The notes under the pieces were generated by a model, which had not been told where the DNA came from, searched no databases, and saw only the letters and a program-made list of their open reading frames with translations. A stretch of 64,000 bases of DNA from Massilia rubra (GTDB lineage Bacteria; Pseudomonadota; Gammaproteobacteria; Burkholderiales; Burkholderiaceae_D). The stretch is from NCBI RefSeq assembly GCF_011682065.1, contig NZ_VUYU01000008.1, positions 284,019-348,018 of the forward strand, written 5' to 3'. This document shows positions 50,736-58,739 of this stretch, in pieces. A program made the translations under genes and the position numbers. The number at the start of each line of letters is the position of its first letter. Within the stretch, counting starts at the first letter, position 1.

Positions 50736-52200
50736 GCGCCCCCGCGGCTGGGAGCGCTGCCTGCCGCAATCCTTGCTCGGACGGCTGACCTTGCTGATGG
50801 TGGCCGGCGTCATGCTGACCCAGCTGGCCGGCAACTACATCTGGGCCAGCCAGCGCCGTGCCGAGTCGCAGGTCGAAGTGGCCAACGCCGCCCAGCAGCT
50901 CGGCCACAGCGCCGCCAGCGCGGTGCGCTTTTTCGTCAGCCTGCCGCCGAATTACCGCCCGCTGATCATCCAGCAATTCGGCGAGATGGGCGGCACGCGC
51001 TTTTTCGTGAACCTGAACCGCGCGCCGGTGGCGGCCGAAAGCATCGGCCCGCAGCCGCTGGCCGACATCGCGCTGGCCAATGTGCAATCGACCCTGCACG
51101 CCGACCTGCCCAACCACCGCAATGTGCGCGTGGCCTTCGTGTGGCCCGAACAGCTGGTGGTGGGCGACGACGGCACGCGCCTGTCGGCCCTGCCCGAAAA
51201 CCGGGTGCGCCAGATCATGCTGGCCAAGCCGGCCCCGGTGCTGCTGATGCAGGTCGAAATGGAACCTGGCCACTGGCTGTACCTGGCCACCCTGATGCCA
51301 AGTCCGTATTTTCTCGAGAGCGGTAAGCTCTTCACGCGCGATCATTTGCTGCTGCACGCGCTGTCCCTGCTGGCGGTGGTGATGCTGTCGATCCCCGTGG
51401 TGCGCTGGACCACGCGCCCGCTCGCGGCCTTGTCCGAGGCGGCCACCGCCTTCGGCAACGGCGAGCGCATGCCGGCCCTGCCGGAAACCGGCAGCCGCGA
51501 ATTCGTCAATACCGCGCGCGCGTTCGGCGCCATGCGCGAGCGCATCGGCCGCTATATCGACGACCGCGAGCGCCTGTTCGTGTCCATCTCGCACGACCTG
51601 CGCACGCCCATCATGCGCCTGAAACTGCGCGCCGAACTGCTCGACGACGACACCCTGCGCGCCGAATTCCACGAAGATATCGACGAACTGGAAATGATGG
51701 TCAAGGGCGCGCTGCAGTGCGTGAAAGACAGCGACATCCACGAAACCCCGACCGAAATCCGGCTCGACACCTTTTTGGCGCGCATGGTGCGCGGCGCCCA
51801 GCTGGCCGGGCACGAAGTCTCGTTCGACCCGGTCGGGCTGTCGGTGACGGCCAAGCCGCTCGCGCTCAAGCGCGCCATCGGCAACCTGCTGGAAAACGCG
51901 CTGCATTACGGCGAGCGGGCCCAGATCGCGGTGCGCGCGGTCGGTTCGAGCATCCGCATCGCCGTGCGCGACCACGGCCCCGGCGTGCCGGAAGACGCGC
52001 TGGCGCAGTTGTTCGAACCGTATGTGCGCCTCGAACACGGGCGCAAGCAAAACAGCAGTGGCATGGGGCTGGGACTGGGCATCGCGCGCGGCATCGCCCA
52101 GGCCCACGGCGGCCAGCTGCTGCTGCAAAACGCCGAAGGCGGCGGCTTTTGCGCCACCCTGGTGCTGCCCAACGGGTCGACCTCGGTGGACGCCGACTGA
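50728..52200 (+). CDS. Sensor histidine kinase of the sugar sensor operon (GtrS-like position)
   Basis: 490 aa. TM1 at about 16-39; periplasmic domain at about 40-205; TM2 at about 207-226; HAMP with RPLAALSEAATAFGNG; phospho-acceptor box SISHDLRTPIMRLKLRAELL; N-box NLLENALHYG; G1 DHGPGVP; and G2 GMGLGLGIARG. All catalytic motifs are intact. The sizeable periplasmic domain would be able to dock the binding protein encoded two genes upstream. Start codon within the regulator gene (8-base overlap). Confidence 0.95.
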   Translation: MNKRPRGWERCLPQSLLGRLTLLMVAGVMLTQLAGNYIWASQRRAESQVEVANAAQQLGHSAASAVRFFVSLPPNYRPLIIQQFGEMGGTRFFVNLNRAPVAAESIGPQPLADIALANVQSTLHADLPNHRNVRVAFVWPEQLVVGDDGTRLSALPENRVRQIMLAKPAPVLLMQVEMEPGHWLYLATLMPSPYFLESGKLFTRDHLLLHALSLLAVVMLSIPVVRWTTRPLAALSEAATAFGNGERMPALPETGSREFVNTARAFGAMRERIGRYIDDRERLFVSISHDLRTPIMRLKLRAELLDDDTLRAEFHEDIDELEMMVKGALQCVKDSDIHETPTEIRLDTFLARMVRGAQLAGHEVSFDPVGLSVTAKPLALKRAIGNLLENALHYGERAQIAVRAVGSSIRIAVRDHGPGVPEDALAQLFEPYVRLEHGRKQNSSGMGLGLGIARGIAQAHGGQLLLQNAEGGGFCATLVLPNGSTSVDAD

Positions 52201-52205
52201 CGCAA

Positions 52206-52234
52206 TTGTTGATCGGGGCCGTTGTCGCTACAAT
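52206..52234 (+). promoter_or_regulatory. Promoter giving a probably leaderless methyltransferase transcript
   Basis: TTGTTG (52206-52211) and TACAAT (52229-52234) are separated by 17 bases. A start seven bases after the -10 box would fall on the A of the ATG at 52241. No Shine-Dalgarno lies before that ATG. Confidence 0.5.
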
Positions 52235-52240
52235 GCCCGC

Positions 52241-53392
52241 ATGACCCTACCTGTCCCCGATAGCGACGCGCTGGCTGCGTCCCACGCCCTGCAAAACATG
52301 ATCGCCGCCGAGATCGCGCGCCACCACGGCGCGCTTTCCTTCACCCGCTTCATGGAGCTGTCGCTGTACGCGCCCGGCCTGGGTTACTACACCGGCGGCG
52401 CCTCCAAGCTCGGCGCGGCCGGCGACTTTGTCACCGCGCCCGAAATCAGTTCCCTGTTCGGGGCCGCGCTGGCGCGGGTGGCCGCGCCCATCATGGCGCA
52501 GAGCGCGCCGGCCATTCTGGAATTCGGCGCCGGCACCGGCAAGCTGGCGCGCGACGTGCTTACCGCGCTGGCGGCCGATGGCGTGCACGTGGACAGCTAC
52601 GCGATCATGGAACTGTCGGGCGAACTGCGCGCGCGCCAGCAGGAAGCGTTACAAGACTTTCCGCAGGTGCGCTGGCTCGATGATTTTCCGGCCTCGTTCG
52701 ACGGCGTGGTGCTGGCCAACGAAGTGCTCGACGCCATGCCGGTGGCGCTGGTGCGCAAGGATGCCGGCCACTGGCGCGAGCTGATGGTGACGGTGGAAGA
52801 GGGCGAATTCGCCTGGACTGCGCGCGCGCCGGGGGACGAACTGGCCGCCCACATCGCGCGCCAGATTCCCGATGCCGACCTGCTGCCCGACGGTTACCTG
52901 ACCGAAGTGCATCCCATCGCCTGCGGCTTCATGGCTTCGCTGGCGCGCATGTTCGGCAAGGGCAAGGGCGCCGCCATCCTGCTCGACTATGGCTTTCCGG
53001 CGCACGAATACTATCTCGACCAGCGCATGGGCGGCACCCTGATGTGCCACTACCGCCACCATGCCCATCCGGAGCCGTTCTACCTGCCCGGCTTGCAGGA
53101 CATCACCGCCCACGTCGATTTTACCGCCATGGCGCTGGCCGCCCAGGATGCCGGGCTCGAGGTGCTGGCCTACATGAACCAGGCCTCCTTCCTGCTCGGC
53201 GCCGGCATTGGCGAGTTGCTGCTGCAGCGGCACGACCCATCCGACCTGCTGGGCTATCTGCCGCAGTCCGGCGCCCTGCAAAAACTCGTTTCCCCGGCGG
53301 AAATGGGCGAATTGTTCAAGGTGCTGGTGGTTGGCAACGGAGTGGCCCTGCCGGACGCGCTGGTGCGGGCCGATCGCAGCCATCGTCTGTAG
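52241..53392 (+). CDS. SAM-dependent methyltransferase of the COG1565/MidA (NDUFAF7) family
   Basis: 383 aa from ATG 52241. Class I Rossmann methyltransferase: SAM motif ILEFGAGTGKLARDV, preceded by the family-specific FTRFMELSLYAPGLGYYTGG and GDFVTAPEISSLFG, then LANEVLDAMPV and ILLDYGFPAHEYY. Mitochondrial homologues methylate an Arg of a complex I subunit; bacterial targets are not settled. It has its own promoter downstream of the kinase gene. A GST-, complex-I- or respiratory-gene neighbourhood is not evident here. Confidence 0.93.
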   Translation: MTLPVPDSDALAASHALQNMIAAEIARHHGALSFTRFMELSLYAPGLGYYTGGASKLGAAGDFVTAPEISSLFGAALARVAAPIMAQSAPAILEFGAGTGKLARDVLTALAADGVHVDSYAIMELSGELRARQQEALQDFPQVRWLDDFPASFDGVVLANEVLDAMPVALVRKDAGHWRELMVTVEEGEFAWTARAPGDELAAHIARQIPDADLLPDGYLTEVHPIACGFMASLARMFGKGKGAAILLDYGFPAHEYYLDQRMGGTLMCHYRHHAHPEPFYLPGLQDITAHVDFTAMALAAQDAGLEVLAYMNQASFLLGAGIGELLLQRHDPSDLLGYLPQSGALQKLVSPAEMGELFKVLVVGNGVALPDALVRADRSHRL

Positions 53393-53510
53393 ACTATCTG
53401 GCAACTTGCGCTAAAGCTACAATATGGACTTCGTGTTACGCCGGGCGGGCTTGCCGGCGTGACGACATCGGCTATCATGGACGACCGCCCGCTACTCCGA
53501 CCCGACGACA

Positions 53511-54500
53511 ATGGCCAAGATTCACACACATTATGACAACCTGAAGGTAGCGCGCCTGGCGCCGCAGGAAGTCATTCGTGCCGCCTACAAGGCCTTGAGC
53601 CAGAAGTACCATCCCGACAAGAACCCCGGCGACGACAAGGCCGCGCGCATCATGGCGATCCTCAACAGCGCCTACGGCACCTTGTCGGACCCGGTGCGGC
53701 GCAAGGAGCACGACGAGTGGATCGCGGCCGAGGAATGGGAAATCGAATGGCTTGAAAGCACCCGCGAGGACGGGCGCGACAAGTCGCGCGCCGAGGCGGG
53801 GTCCGGTTGGGATGGGGCGCCGGTCGAGGTGCTGGCGCCCTATCGGGCCGTGCGCGACCCGCGCTGGTGGTTCGGGCTGATGCTGTGTTTCGGCCTCGGT
53901 TGCGCGGCCGGCGCGTTTTTCCTGGGGCAGGAGCGGGTGATGCCGGAGGCGCTGGCGTCGGCCATGGGCACGCAGCGGGCGGCGTCGTCGGCTTCCGCCT
54001 CGGCGCCGGCGCGGGTCGAGGCGCCGCCTGACGCGCGCGCCGACAGCTGGGCCGTGGCCAAGCCGCACGTGGCCGACGCCAGCGCCCGTTCGCCCGACAT
54101 CCGCGCGCTGGGCGTGACCGAGCTGGTGGTGCCGGCGCGGGTGGCCGACTGCGAAACCGAACTGCATTCGCTGATCGCGCCCAACGGCGAGCCGTGGCCG
54201 GTGCAGTCGGGCTATGTGGACGGTTTCCCGGTTGGCAACCAGGGAGCGGAGACGCAGATCCGCATCGACAACACGCGCAACGGCTCGCCGGTGCTGGTCA
54301 AGGTATTCGACCTGGACCGGCGTTCGAACGTGCGCCATGTGTACGTGCTGGCGCGCGACAGCTTCCTGGTCGAGCGCCTGGCGGCGGGCAAATACGAGGT
54401 GCGCTACCAGAATGTGGACGTGGGCGGCAGCCAGGAAGAATGCGTCGGGCGGCGCAAGCAGGCGGCATCGCCGCCGCCGCCTCCTGCGGAACCGGCTTAA
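53511..54500 (+). CDS. Membrane protein with N-terminal J domain
   Basis: 329 aa. J domain at about 5-72 with HPD in KYHPDKNPGDD, so it should stimulate an Hsp70 (DnaK). A Trp-rich linker follows, then one TM helix (about 121-141, WWFGLMLCFGLGCAAGAFFLG), then a Ser/Ala/Pro-rich stretch and an exported C-terminal domain (about 195-315) of small beta type with two cysteines. C-terminal Pro-rich tail. An inside-J, outside-domain layout differs from ordinary DnaJ and may link chaperone recruitment to envelope status (inference). Confidence 0.88.
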   Translation: MAKIHTHYDNLKVARLAPQEVIRAAYKALSQKYHPDKNPGDDKAARIMAILNSAYGTLSDPVRRKEHDEWIAAEEWEIEWLESTREDGRDKSRAEAGSGWDGAPVEVLAPYRAVRDPRWWFGLMLCFGLGCAAGAFFLGQERVMPEALASAMGTQRAASSASASAPARVEAPPDARADSWAVAKPHVADASARSPDIRALGVTELVVPARVADCETELHSLIAPNGEPWPVQSGYVDGFPVGNQGAETQIRIDNTRNGSPVLVKVFDLDRRSNVRHVYVLARDSFLVERLAAGKYEVRYQNVDVGGSQEECVGRRKQAASPPPPPAEPA

Positions 54501-54549
54501 GCCCGGATTTTTTCATCCCGGGTGCGCCCGGACTTACCGGATTTCCCCC

Positions 54550-54942
54550 ATGACTTTATTGCGTTCGATTCTCCTGCTGGCGCTGGCCGCCGGCGCCATG
54601 CCCGCAGTCGCCCAGGATGGCGCGGGCAGCAAGCAGTACCGGCGCTGCATGGACAAGGCCGTCAGCAACCCGGCGATCATGGAATGCATCGCCGTGCAAT
54701 ACGACACGGAGGACAAGCGCCTCAATGTCGCGTATCGGGCGCTGATGGCGCGCCAGCAGGGCGAGCGCAAGAAGCAGCTTCAGGAAGCCCAGCGGCTGTG
54801 GCTGAAATACGTCGAGGCGAACTGCATGTTTTATCACGATCCCGACGGCGGCACGGCGGCGGTCCTGTTGGCCGAAGAGTGTTCGATGAGCGCCCGCGCT
54901 GCACGCGCGACCGAGCTCGAGGAGCTGGCCGGGGGGCGCTGA
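54550..54942 (+). CDS. LprI-like (DUF1311) periplasmic protein
   Basis: 130 aa. Signal peptide MTLLRSILLLALAAGAMPAVA, then the LprI/DUF1311 pattern: CMDKAVSNPAIMECI, YDTEDKRLNVAYRALM, KKQLQEAQRLWLKYVEANC, and AEECSMSARAARATELEEL with its paired cysteines. The family is named for lysozyme inhibition by LprI; activity for this member is unproven. A second family member lies at 56843-57226 on the other strand. Confidence 0.85.
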   Translation: MTLLRSILLLALAAGAMPAVAQDGAGSKQYRRCMDKAVSNPAIMECIAVQYDTEDKRLNVAYRALMARQQGERKKQLQEAQRLWLKYVEANCMFYHDPDGGTAAVLLAEECSMSARAARATELEELAGGR

Positions 54943-55012
54943 GCGGCGTCGCCATGGCAACGCTTGCCGATTTTCATTTCCATACACAGCAACACGCTCA
55001 CGCCGCACGGCC

Positions 55013-55381
55013 ATGAAACAGATCACCGAAGCGCGCCAGCTGGTCGACCAGGCCTGGCAGCGCCTGGAACACTGGGAGCGCGACATGGACGCCGCGCAGG
55101 CACTGCTGGAGCACGCGCGCGCCAGCCATCCGCACGATGCGCATGTGCTGACCTGCCTGGGGGCAGTGCTGTGCGACCGCGCGTTGTACCGCGAGGCCGA
55201 AGCCGTGCTGCGCGCGGCGCTGGCGCAGGGGTCGCTTGATCGCCATACCACCTTCAACCTGGCGGTGGCGGTGTTCAACACCGGCACCCGCAGGCAGGCG
55301 CTGGCGCTGTTCGGCGCTGCCGCGAAGATGCCGCCTTCGGCCCTCACCTGGGCCGCATATTTCGATCCGCATGGAACCTGA
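55013..55381 (+). CDS. Small TPR protein
   Basis: 122 aa: helical pairs WQRLEHWERDMDAAQALLEHARASHP, HVLTCLGAVLCDRALYREAEAVLRAALAQG and HTTFNLAVAVFNTGTRRQALALFGAAAKM match three TPR units. No signal peptide. Its last codons overlap ATGGAACCTGAA (55371-55382), identical to the start of the HAD gene at 56354, but here that frame stops after eight codons. A shrunken copy of this gene lies at 56211-56361. Confidence 0.8.
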   Translation: MKQITEARQLVDQAWQRLEHWERDMDAAQALLEHARASHPHDAHVLTCLGAVLCDRALYREAEAVLRAALAQGSLDRHTTFNLAVAVFNTGTRRQALALFGAAAKMPPSALTWAAYFDPHGT

Positions 55382-55431
55382 AGCGCGCAACATCTGATCT
55401 GCCAGCATCTTGCTGCGCATGGACTGATCAA

Positions 55432-55575
55432 TTACTCTGCCCTATGAACGCATTCGTAGTGCAATGCGCGCAGCTCGGTCATTTTTTCCGCATTTGCCGG
55501 GCTGTCCCTGGCGATAAACTGGCCGATTTTGATCAAATCGTTGATAGCCTGTTTTTTTCAGCGGACGACATGCAT
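55432..55575 (-). pseudogene. ParE/RelE-like toxin remnant
   Basis: Nine bases after the antitoxin stop, an ATG (55575) with a GGGAAG Shine-Dalgarno starts MHVVR, then TGA (55560-55558), then continues in the same frame KKQAINDLIKIGQFIARDSP, NAEKMTELR to a TAA at 55434. This is the helical hairpin opening of ParE/RelE toxins, where the sixth residue is typically Trp; TGG to TGA would explain the stop. The C-terminal half of the toxin is missing. Confidence 0.75.
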
Positions 55576-55584
55576 GGACTTCCC

Positions 55585-56013
55585 TTATGAGCGCTTCATT
55601 GCCGCGCGAATCTGGCGCATCGCCTCGTCATGCGGAACGCTGGGGCTGGTATCGTCGATTGCTTCCTGCACCTCTGCCTTCAGCCATTCGGCGTAGGCGG
55701 CAACGGAATGCGCGTCCGGTATCGCGGAAGGGCGGTCAGGACCCCCGGTGCGGGAAATAGTCGTTGGGCCGAAATTCCCGGCATCCACATCAAAACGCAC
55801 AATCCCGATCTCCTTCAGATAGGCGGCAAGGGTGTCGAGCTTTGGAAAAATGCGAACCTGCCCGTTGCGATCCTCCGCAAGCGTCTGCTCAGACATGCCG
55901 TGCGTCACCAGTATGCTCCAGCCCTCCGCTTGCCCTACTACGCGTGCATTGCTCACCTGGCCAGCTTCGGCCAGGTTGGAAAGCGTTGTGTGGTCAATGA
56001 CATCGGCCGTCAT
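55585..56013 (-). CDS. Orphan antitoxin-like protein upstream of a broken toxin
   Basis: 142 aa from ATG 56013, preceded by GGGAGC. N-terminal part (LSNLAEAGQVSNARVVGQAEGWSILVTHGMSEQTLAEDR, followed by a strand QVRIFPKLDTLAAYLKEIGI) looks like a small DNA-binding or beta-rich regulatory domain. The C-terminus AAYAEWLKAEVQEAIDDTSP with SVPHDEAMRQIRAAM is the toxin-neutralising tail seen in RelB/ParD-type antitoxins. The gene directly downstream is the ParE/RelE-like remnant. Lower GC than the flanks suggests acquisition by transfer. Confidence 0.8.
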   Translation of the reverse strand: MTADVIDHTTLSNLAEAGQVSNARVVGQAEGWSILVTHGMSEQTLAEDRNGQVRIFPKLDTLAAYLKEIGIVRFDVDAGNFGPTTISRTGGPDRPSAIPDAHSVAAYAEWLKAEVQEAIDDTSPSVPHDEAMRQIRAAMKRS

Positions 56014-56210
56014 GATGTGCTCCCTGTGCGTGACTTCTACTCGACTAATTATCCGCAAATGGCATACGATTGCAAGCGCCACGAAGAATACTTGAGCAAG
56101 CAATTTTTTGCCGACATGTTGGTGATTTTCACGAGCACATATAATGCGACGGTAGCAGGGATCGAAAGCCTGATGTCCGCTCATTGCCATGCTTTTCGAA
56201 TCTCCTTACG

Positions 56211-56361
56211 ATGAACGAATTCCCCGAAGCGCATCAACTGGTAGACCCAGCCTGCCAGTGCCTGGCACATTGGGACCGCCACATTGCCACCGGCCCAGGC
56301 GCTGCCGCGAGGATGCAGCCATCCGCCACTACCCGGGCCACCTTTCGATCCGCATGGAACC
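56211..56361 (+). pseudogene. Truncated duplicate of the small TPR gene
   Basis: Starts MNEFPEAHQLVDPACQCLAH, aligning with MKQITEARQLVDQAWQRLEH of the gene at 55013. About 75 bases match, then roughly 210 bases are missing, then the last ~65 bases match again up to TTTCGATCCGCATGG, but in a shifted frame. The HAD gene begins inside its end. Confidence 0.85.
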
Positions 56362-56851
56362 TGAACCACGCCGCCTTCTGATATTCGACCTCGACGAAAC
56401 GCTGGTGCACGCCAGCGAGTTTTCGCTCGCCCATCCCTGCGACTTCGAGGTGGGGACGTACCTGGTCTACCAGCGCCCGTTCGCGCGCGAATTGATCGAA
56501 TTTGCCGCCGCCCGCTTCGACCTGGCGGTGTGGTCGTCGTCGAGCGCCGCTTACGTGGCGGCGGTGGTGGAGCGCCTGTTCGCCGGCGTGCCGCTGCGCT
56601 TCGCCTGGTCGGTGGAGCGCTGCGTGCAGCGGGTCGATGCGCGCAGCAACAGCTATGTCTACATCAAGGATTTGCGCAAGGCGCAGAAGTTCGGCTATAC
56701 GCTCGAGCGCATGACCATCATCGACGATAGTCCGGAGAAGATCGCCAGGCAGCCGCGCTGCCACTTGTCCGTGACGCCGTTTACAGGGGCGCGCGACGAC
56801 GTGGCGCTGCCGGCCTTGCTGCAGCCCTTAAACGCGCTGCGCTTAGTGTGA
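56354..56851 (+). CDS. FCP1/SCP-type HAD phosphatase
   Basis: 165 aa from ATG 56354 (MEPEPRRLLIFDLDETLVHA). The catalytic DxDxT is D12, D14, T16; FDLAVWSSSSAAYVAAVVERLF follows as motif 2, and IIDDSPEKIAR as the motif 3/4 acidic pair. This is the NLI-interacting-factor-like branch known for phosphoprotein phosphatases in eukaryotes; bacterial substrates are unknown. Upstream lies a degenerate TPR copy, so its original partner was probably the TPR protein. Confidence 0.88.
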   Translation: MEPEPRRLLIFDLDETLVHASEFSLAHPCDFEVGTYLVYQRPFARELIEFAAARFDLAVWSSSSAAYVAAVVERLFAGVPLRFAWSVERCVQRVDARSNSYVYIKDLRKAQKFGYTLERMTIIDDSPEKIARQPRCHLSVTPFTGARDDVALPALLQPLNALRLV

Positions 56852-57226
56852 TACTTCCCGGATCATCTCGGCCAATTCTTTATTGCGCTGCTTGGTCATT
56901 TCGTACAAGCACGACGAGTGGACCAACGGCTGCATGGTGCCCCCTTCGTATCTGTCGGCTTCGTAATTGCATTGCAGGTCGCGAAATTTGATCCAGGCCA
57001 GTTGCACGGTTTTGATTTGGGCTTTTTCCTTCGCGTCCACCTTACCGGTCAGTTCCTTGTAGTTTTTATTCAGCAGAGCATCTTCGCGCCCGGCATCTTT
57101 GCCGGCGCACCTGTTCATGTCGCGTTGCGACATCGGGTCCTTGCAGTCGTCGGCCGCCGCTGCCGGATTGATCGCGCCGATGGCAGCAAGGAGGAACACG
57201 CAAAGGGTGTGCACTGGAAATTTCAT
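56843..57226 (-). CDS. LprI-like (DUF1311) periplasmic protein, second member
   Basis: 127 aa from ATG 57226, opening a signal peptide MKFPVHTLCVFLLAAIGAINPAAAA. DUF1311 pattern: DCKDPMSQRDMNRCAGKDA, LLNKNYKELTGKVDAKEKAQ, VQLAWIKFRDLQCNYEADRYEGGTMQPLVHSSCL, with four Cys. Closer to the LprI type seen in other Gram-negatives than is the copy at 54550. Convergent and overlapping with the end of the HAD gene by nine bases. Confidence 0.88.
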   Translation of the reverse strand: MKFPVHTLCVFLLAAIGAINPAAAADDCKDPMSQRDMNRCAGKDAGREDALLNKNYKELTGKVDAKEKAQIKTVQLAWIKFRDLQCNYEADRYEGGTMQPLVHSSCLYEMTKQRNKELAEMIREVSH

Positions 57227-57348
57227 GGTTTCTTTAAGAATTGGCTGAAAAGAAATCGTAGCACGTTCGCCATCGAAGCAGCCGCCGGGCAGGCAGGGTA
57301 GGATGCGTGGCTTGTGCCCAGTCGCGACACCTTGACGGAAAACTTTGT

Positions 57349-57933
57349 ATGGAACTTGATACCGCATTAAAGAATTTTGCCAGCGCCTTCGCAGCCGGCG
57401 AGAATAATTCCGGAACCGTTCAATGGCGGCCGCCGCAGGCGGTAACCGAGCCGATCCCGCTTGGTGCGGTGCTGGGAGACTACTACGCCCGGATACTGTT
57501 GATCGACCGTCCCATGGTGGGAGGCACGCTTCGCCTGGATCTCTTTCCGCTCGACGTGCTCGAGTCCCGCCAGCATGGGTATCGATGGATCCGCTACAAA
57601 GGCGGCCCGGTGACTGAAAGCCCGCACTGGAACAAGCATTGGATCGTGATTGCCAACCTCGATAGCGACGCGATCGTGGTCGACAGCAGCACCCCCGCCG
57701 GTACGGTGTTCGGTACGATCGGTTCTTATCACTGCAAAATCGCCGACGACCTGGCCAGCTTTTTCCAGGCCATGGCCGAGGCGATGCTGGTTGAGGCGAA
57801 CACCTATGACTACGAGGTGTACGACGATGATTGCAATCCGCTGCCGGTCTTCCTCGACGAGATGCGCGCCATCGCCCGCCGTGTGCTGGGGCCGGATGGC
57901 GAAGCCGGGTTCATGGAATTCTTTTTCGGCTGA
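57349..57933 (+). CDS. SUKH (SMI1/KNR4)-like protein
   Basis: 194 aa from ATG 57349. The C-terminal half has the SUKH-like run WIVIANLDSDAIVVDSSTPAGTVFGTIGSYH, then a helix LASFFQAMAEAML. N-terminal portion is less typical. SUKH proteins are often immunity factors for secreted nuclease or ADP-ribosylating toxins, but no toxin gene is adjacent, so the role is open. No signal peptide. Divergent from the LprI-like gene. Confidence 0.65.
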   Translation: MELDTALKNFASAFAAGENNSGTVQWRPPQAVTEPIPLGAVLGDYYARILLIDRPMVGGTLRLDLFPLDVLESRQHGYRWIRYKGGPVTESPHWNKHWIVIANLDSDAIVVDSSTPAGTVFGTIGSYHCKIADDLASFFQAMAEAMLVEANTYDYEVYDDDCNPLPVFLDEMRAIARRVLGPDGEAGFMEFFFG

Positions 57934-57952
57934 GCGCGCCGGGGCTTGCGCA

Positions 57953-58459
57953 TCAGCTCGCCAGCGACTCGATCAGCCCCATGTCGGCCGACGACATCAG
58001 CTTGTCGATATCGACCAGAATGAGCATGCGCGCGTCGATGGTGCCCAGCCCGATCAAATAGTCGGACCCGAAGGCGGTGCCCATTTCCGGCGCCGGCTTG
58101 ACTTGCTCGGGGGTGAGGGTGGTGACGTCGCTGACGCTGTCGACCACCATGCCCATCACGCGCCCGGCGATATTGAGGATGATGACCACGGTGAACTGGT
58201 CGTACACCGGCGTGCCCAGGTTGAACTTGATGCGCATGTCGACCACGGGAATGATGATTCCGCGCAGGTTGATCACGCCCTTGATGAATTCGGGTGCGTT
58301 GGCAATCCGCGTCACCGCTTCATAGCCGCGGATTTCCTGTACCTTGAGGATGTCGATGCCGTATTCTTCCGAGCCGAGCGTGAACGCCAGGAACTCGTGG
58401 CCCGCGATATCCTTGCCGGATGGCCCGCCACCGGCTACAGTCGAAGAAGGAACTTGCAT
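57953..58459 (-). CDS. cheW: Chemotaxis adaptor CheW
   Basis: 168 aa. Couples receptors to the CheA kinase. The SH3-like double barrel is complete: [67 protein letters not shown] and [12 protein letters not shown] flexible N-terminal tail (about 1-18) is present. No CheA or receptor gene is in the window, so it is an isolated CheW beside c-di-GMP and HDOD signalling genes. Confidence 0.95.
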   Translation of the reverse strand: MQVPSSTVAGGGPSGKDIAGHEFLAFTLGSEEYGIDILKVQEIRGYEAVTRIANAPEFIKGVINLRGIIIPVVDMRIKFNLGTPVYDQFTVVIILNIAGRVMGMVVDSVSDVTTLTPEQVKPAPEMGTAFGSDYLIGLGTIDARMLILVDIDKLMSSADMGLIESLAS

Positions 58460-58577
58460 AAGTGATCCTTGTCAAAGCGGCGCCGCGGCGGACGCCTGTG
58501 CTTTCCAAGAGTAGCAGATGCGGCGCCAAATGACGAGCGGTGCTGTTGCCAGCTCGCAAAATATGAATGCGCTCGTG

Positions 58578-58606
58578 CTCGACTTCGACAAAACATTGTT
58601 TATAAT
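58578..58606 (+). promoter_or_regulatory. Promoter of the HD-GYP gene
   Basis: Consensus TATAAT (58601-58606) with a weak CTCGAC (58578-58583) 17 bases upstream; the leader would be about 130 bases. The rest of 58460-58739 shows no gene. Confidence 0.55.
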
Positions 58607-58739
58607 TTGATTGGTAAAAAGCTGGCAGTGCCGATGTTACAGTTGCACTGTTTGCTTAAAGTTACGGTCGGGCAGGAACCAGCTGTTTTGATTCGCATCG
58701 CGTACGCCGCCCCGCAGACGGGGCCTTCATGGAGCCTGT

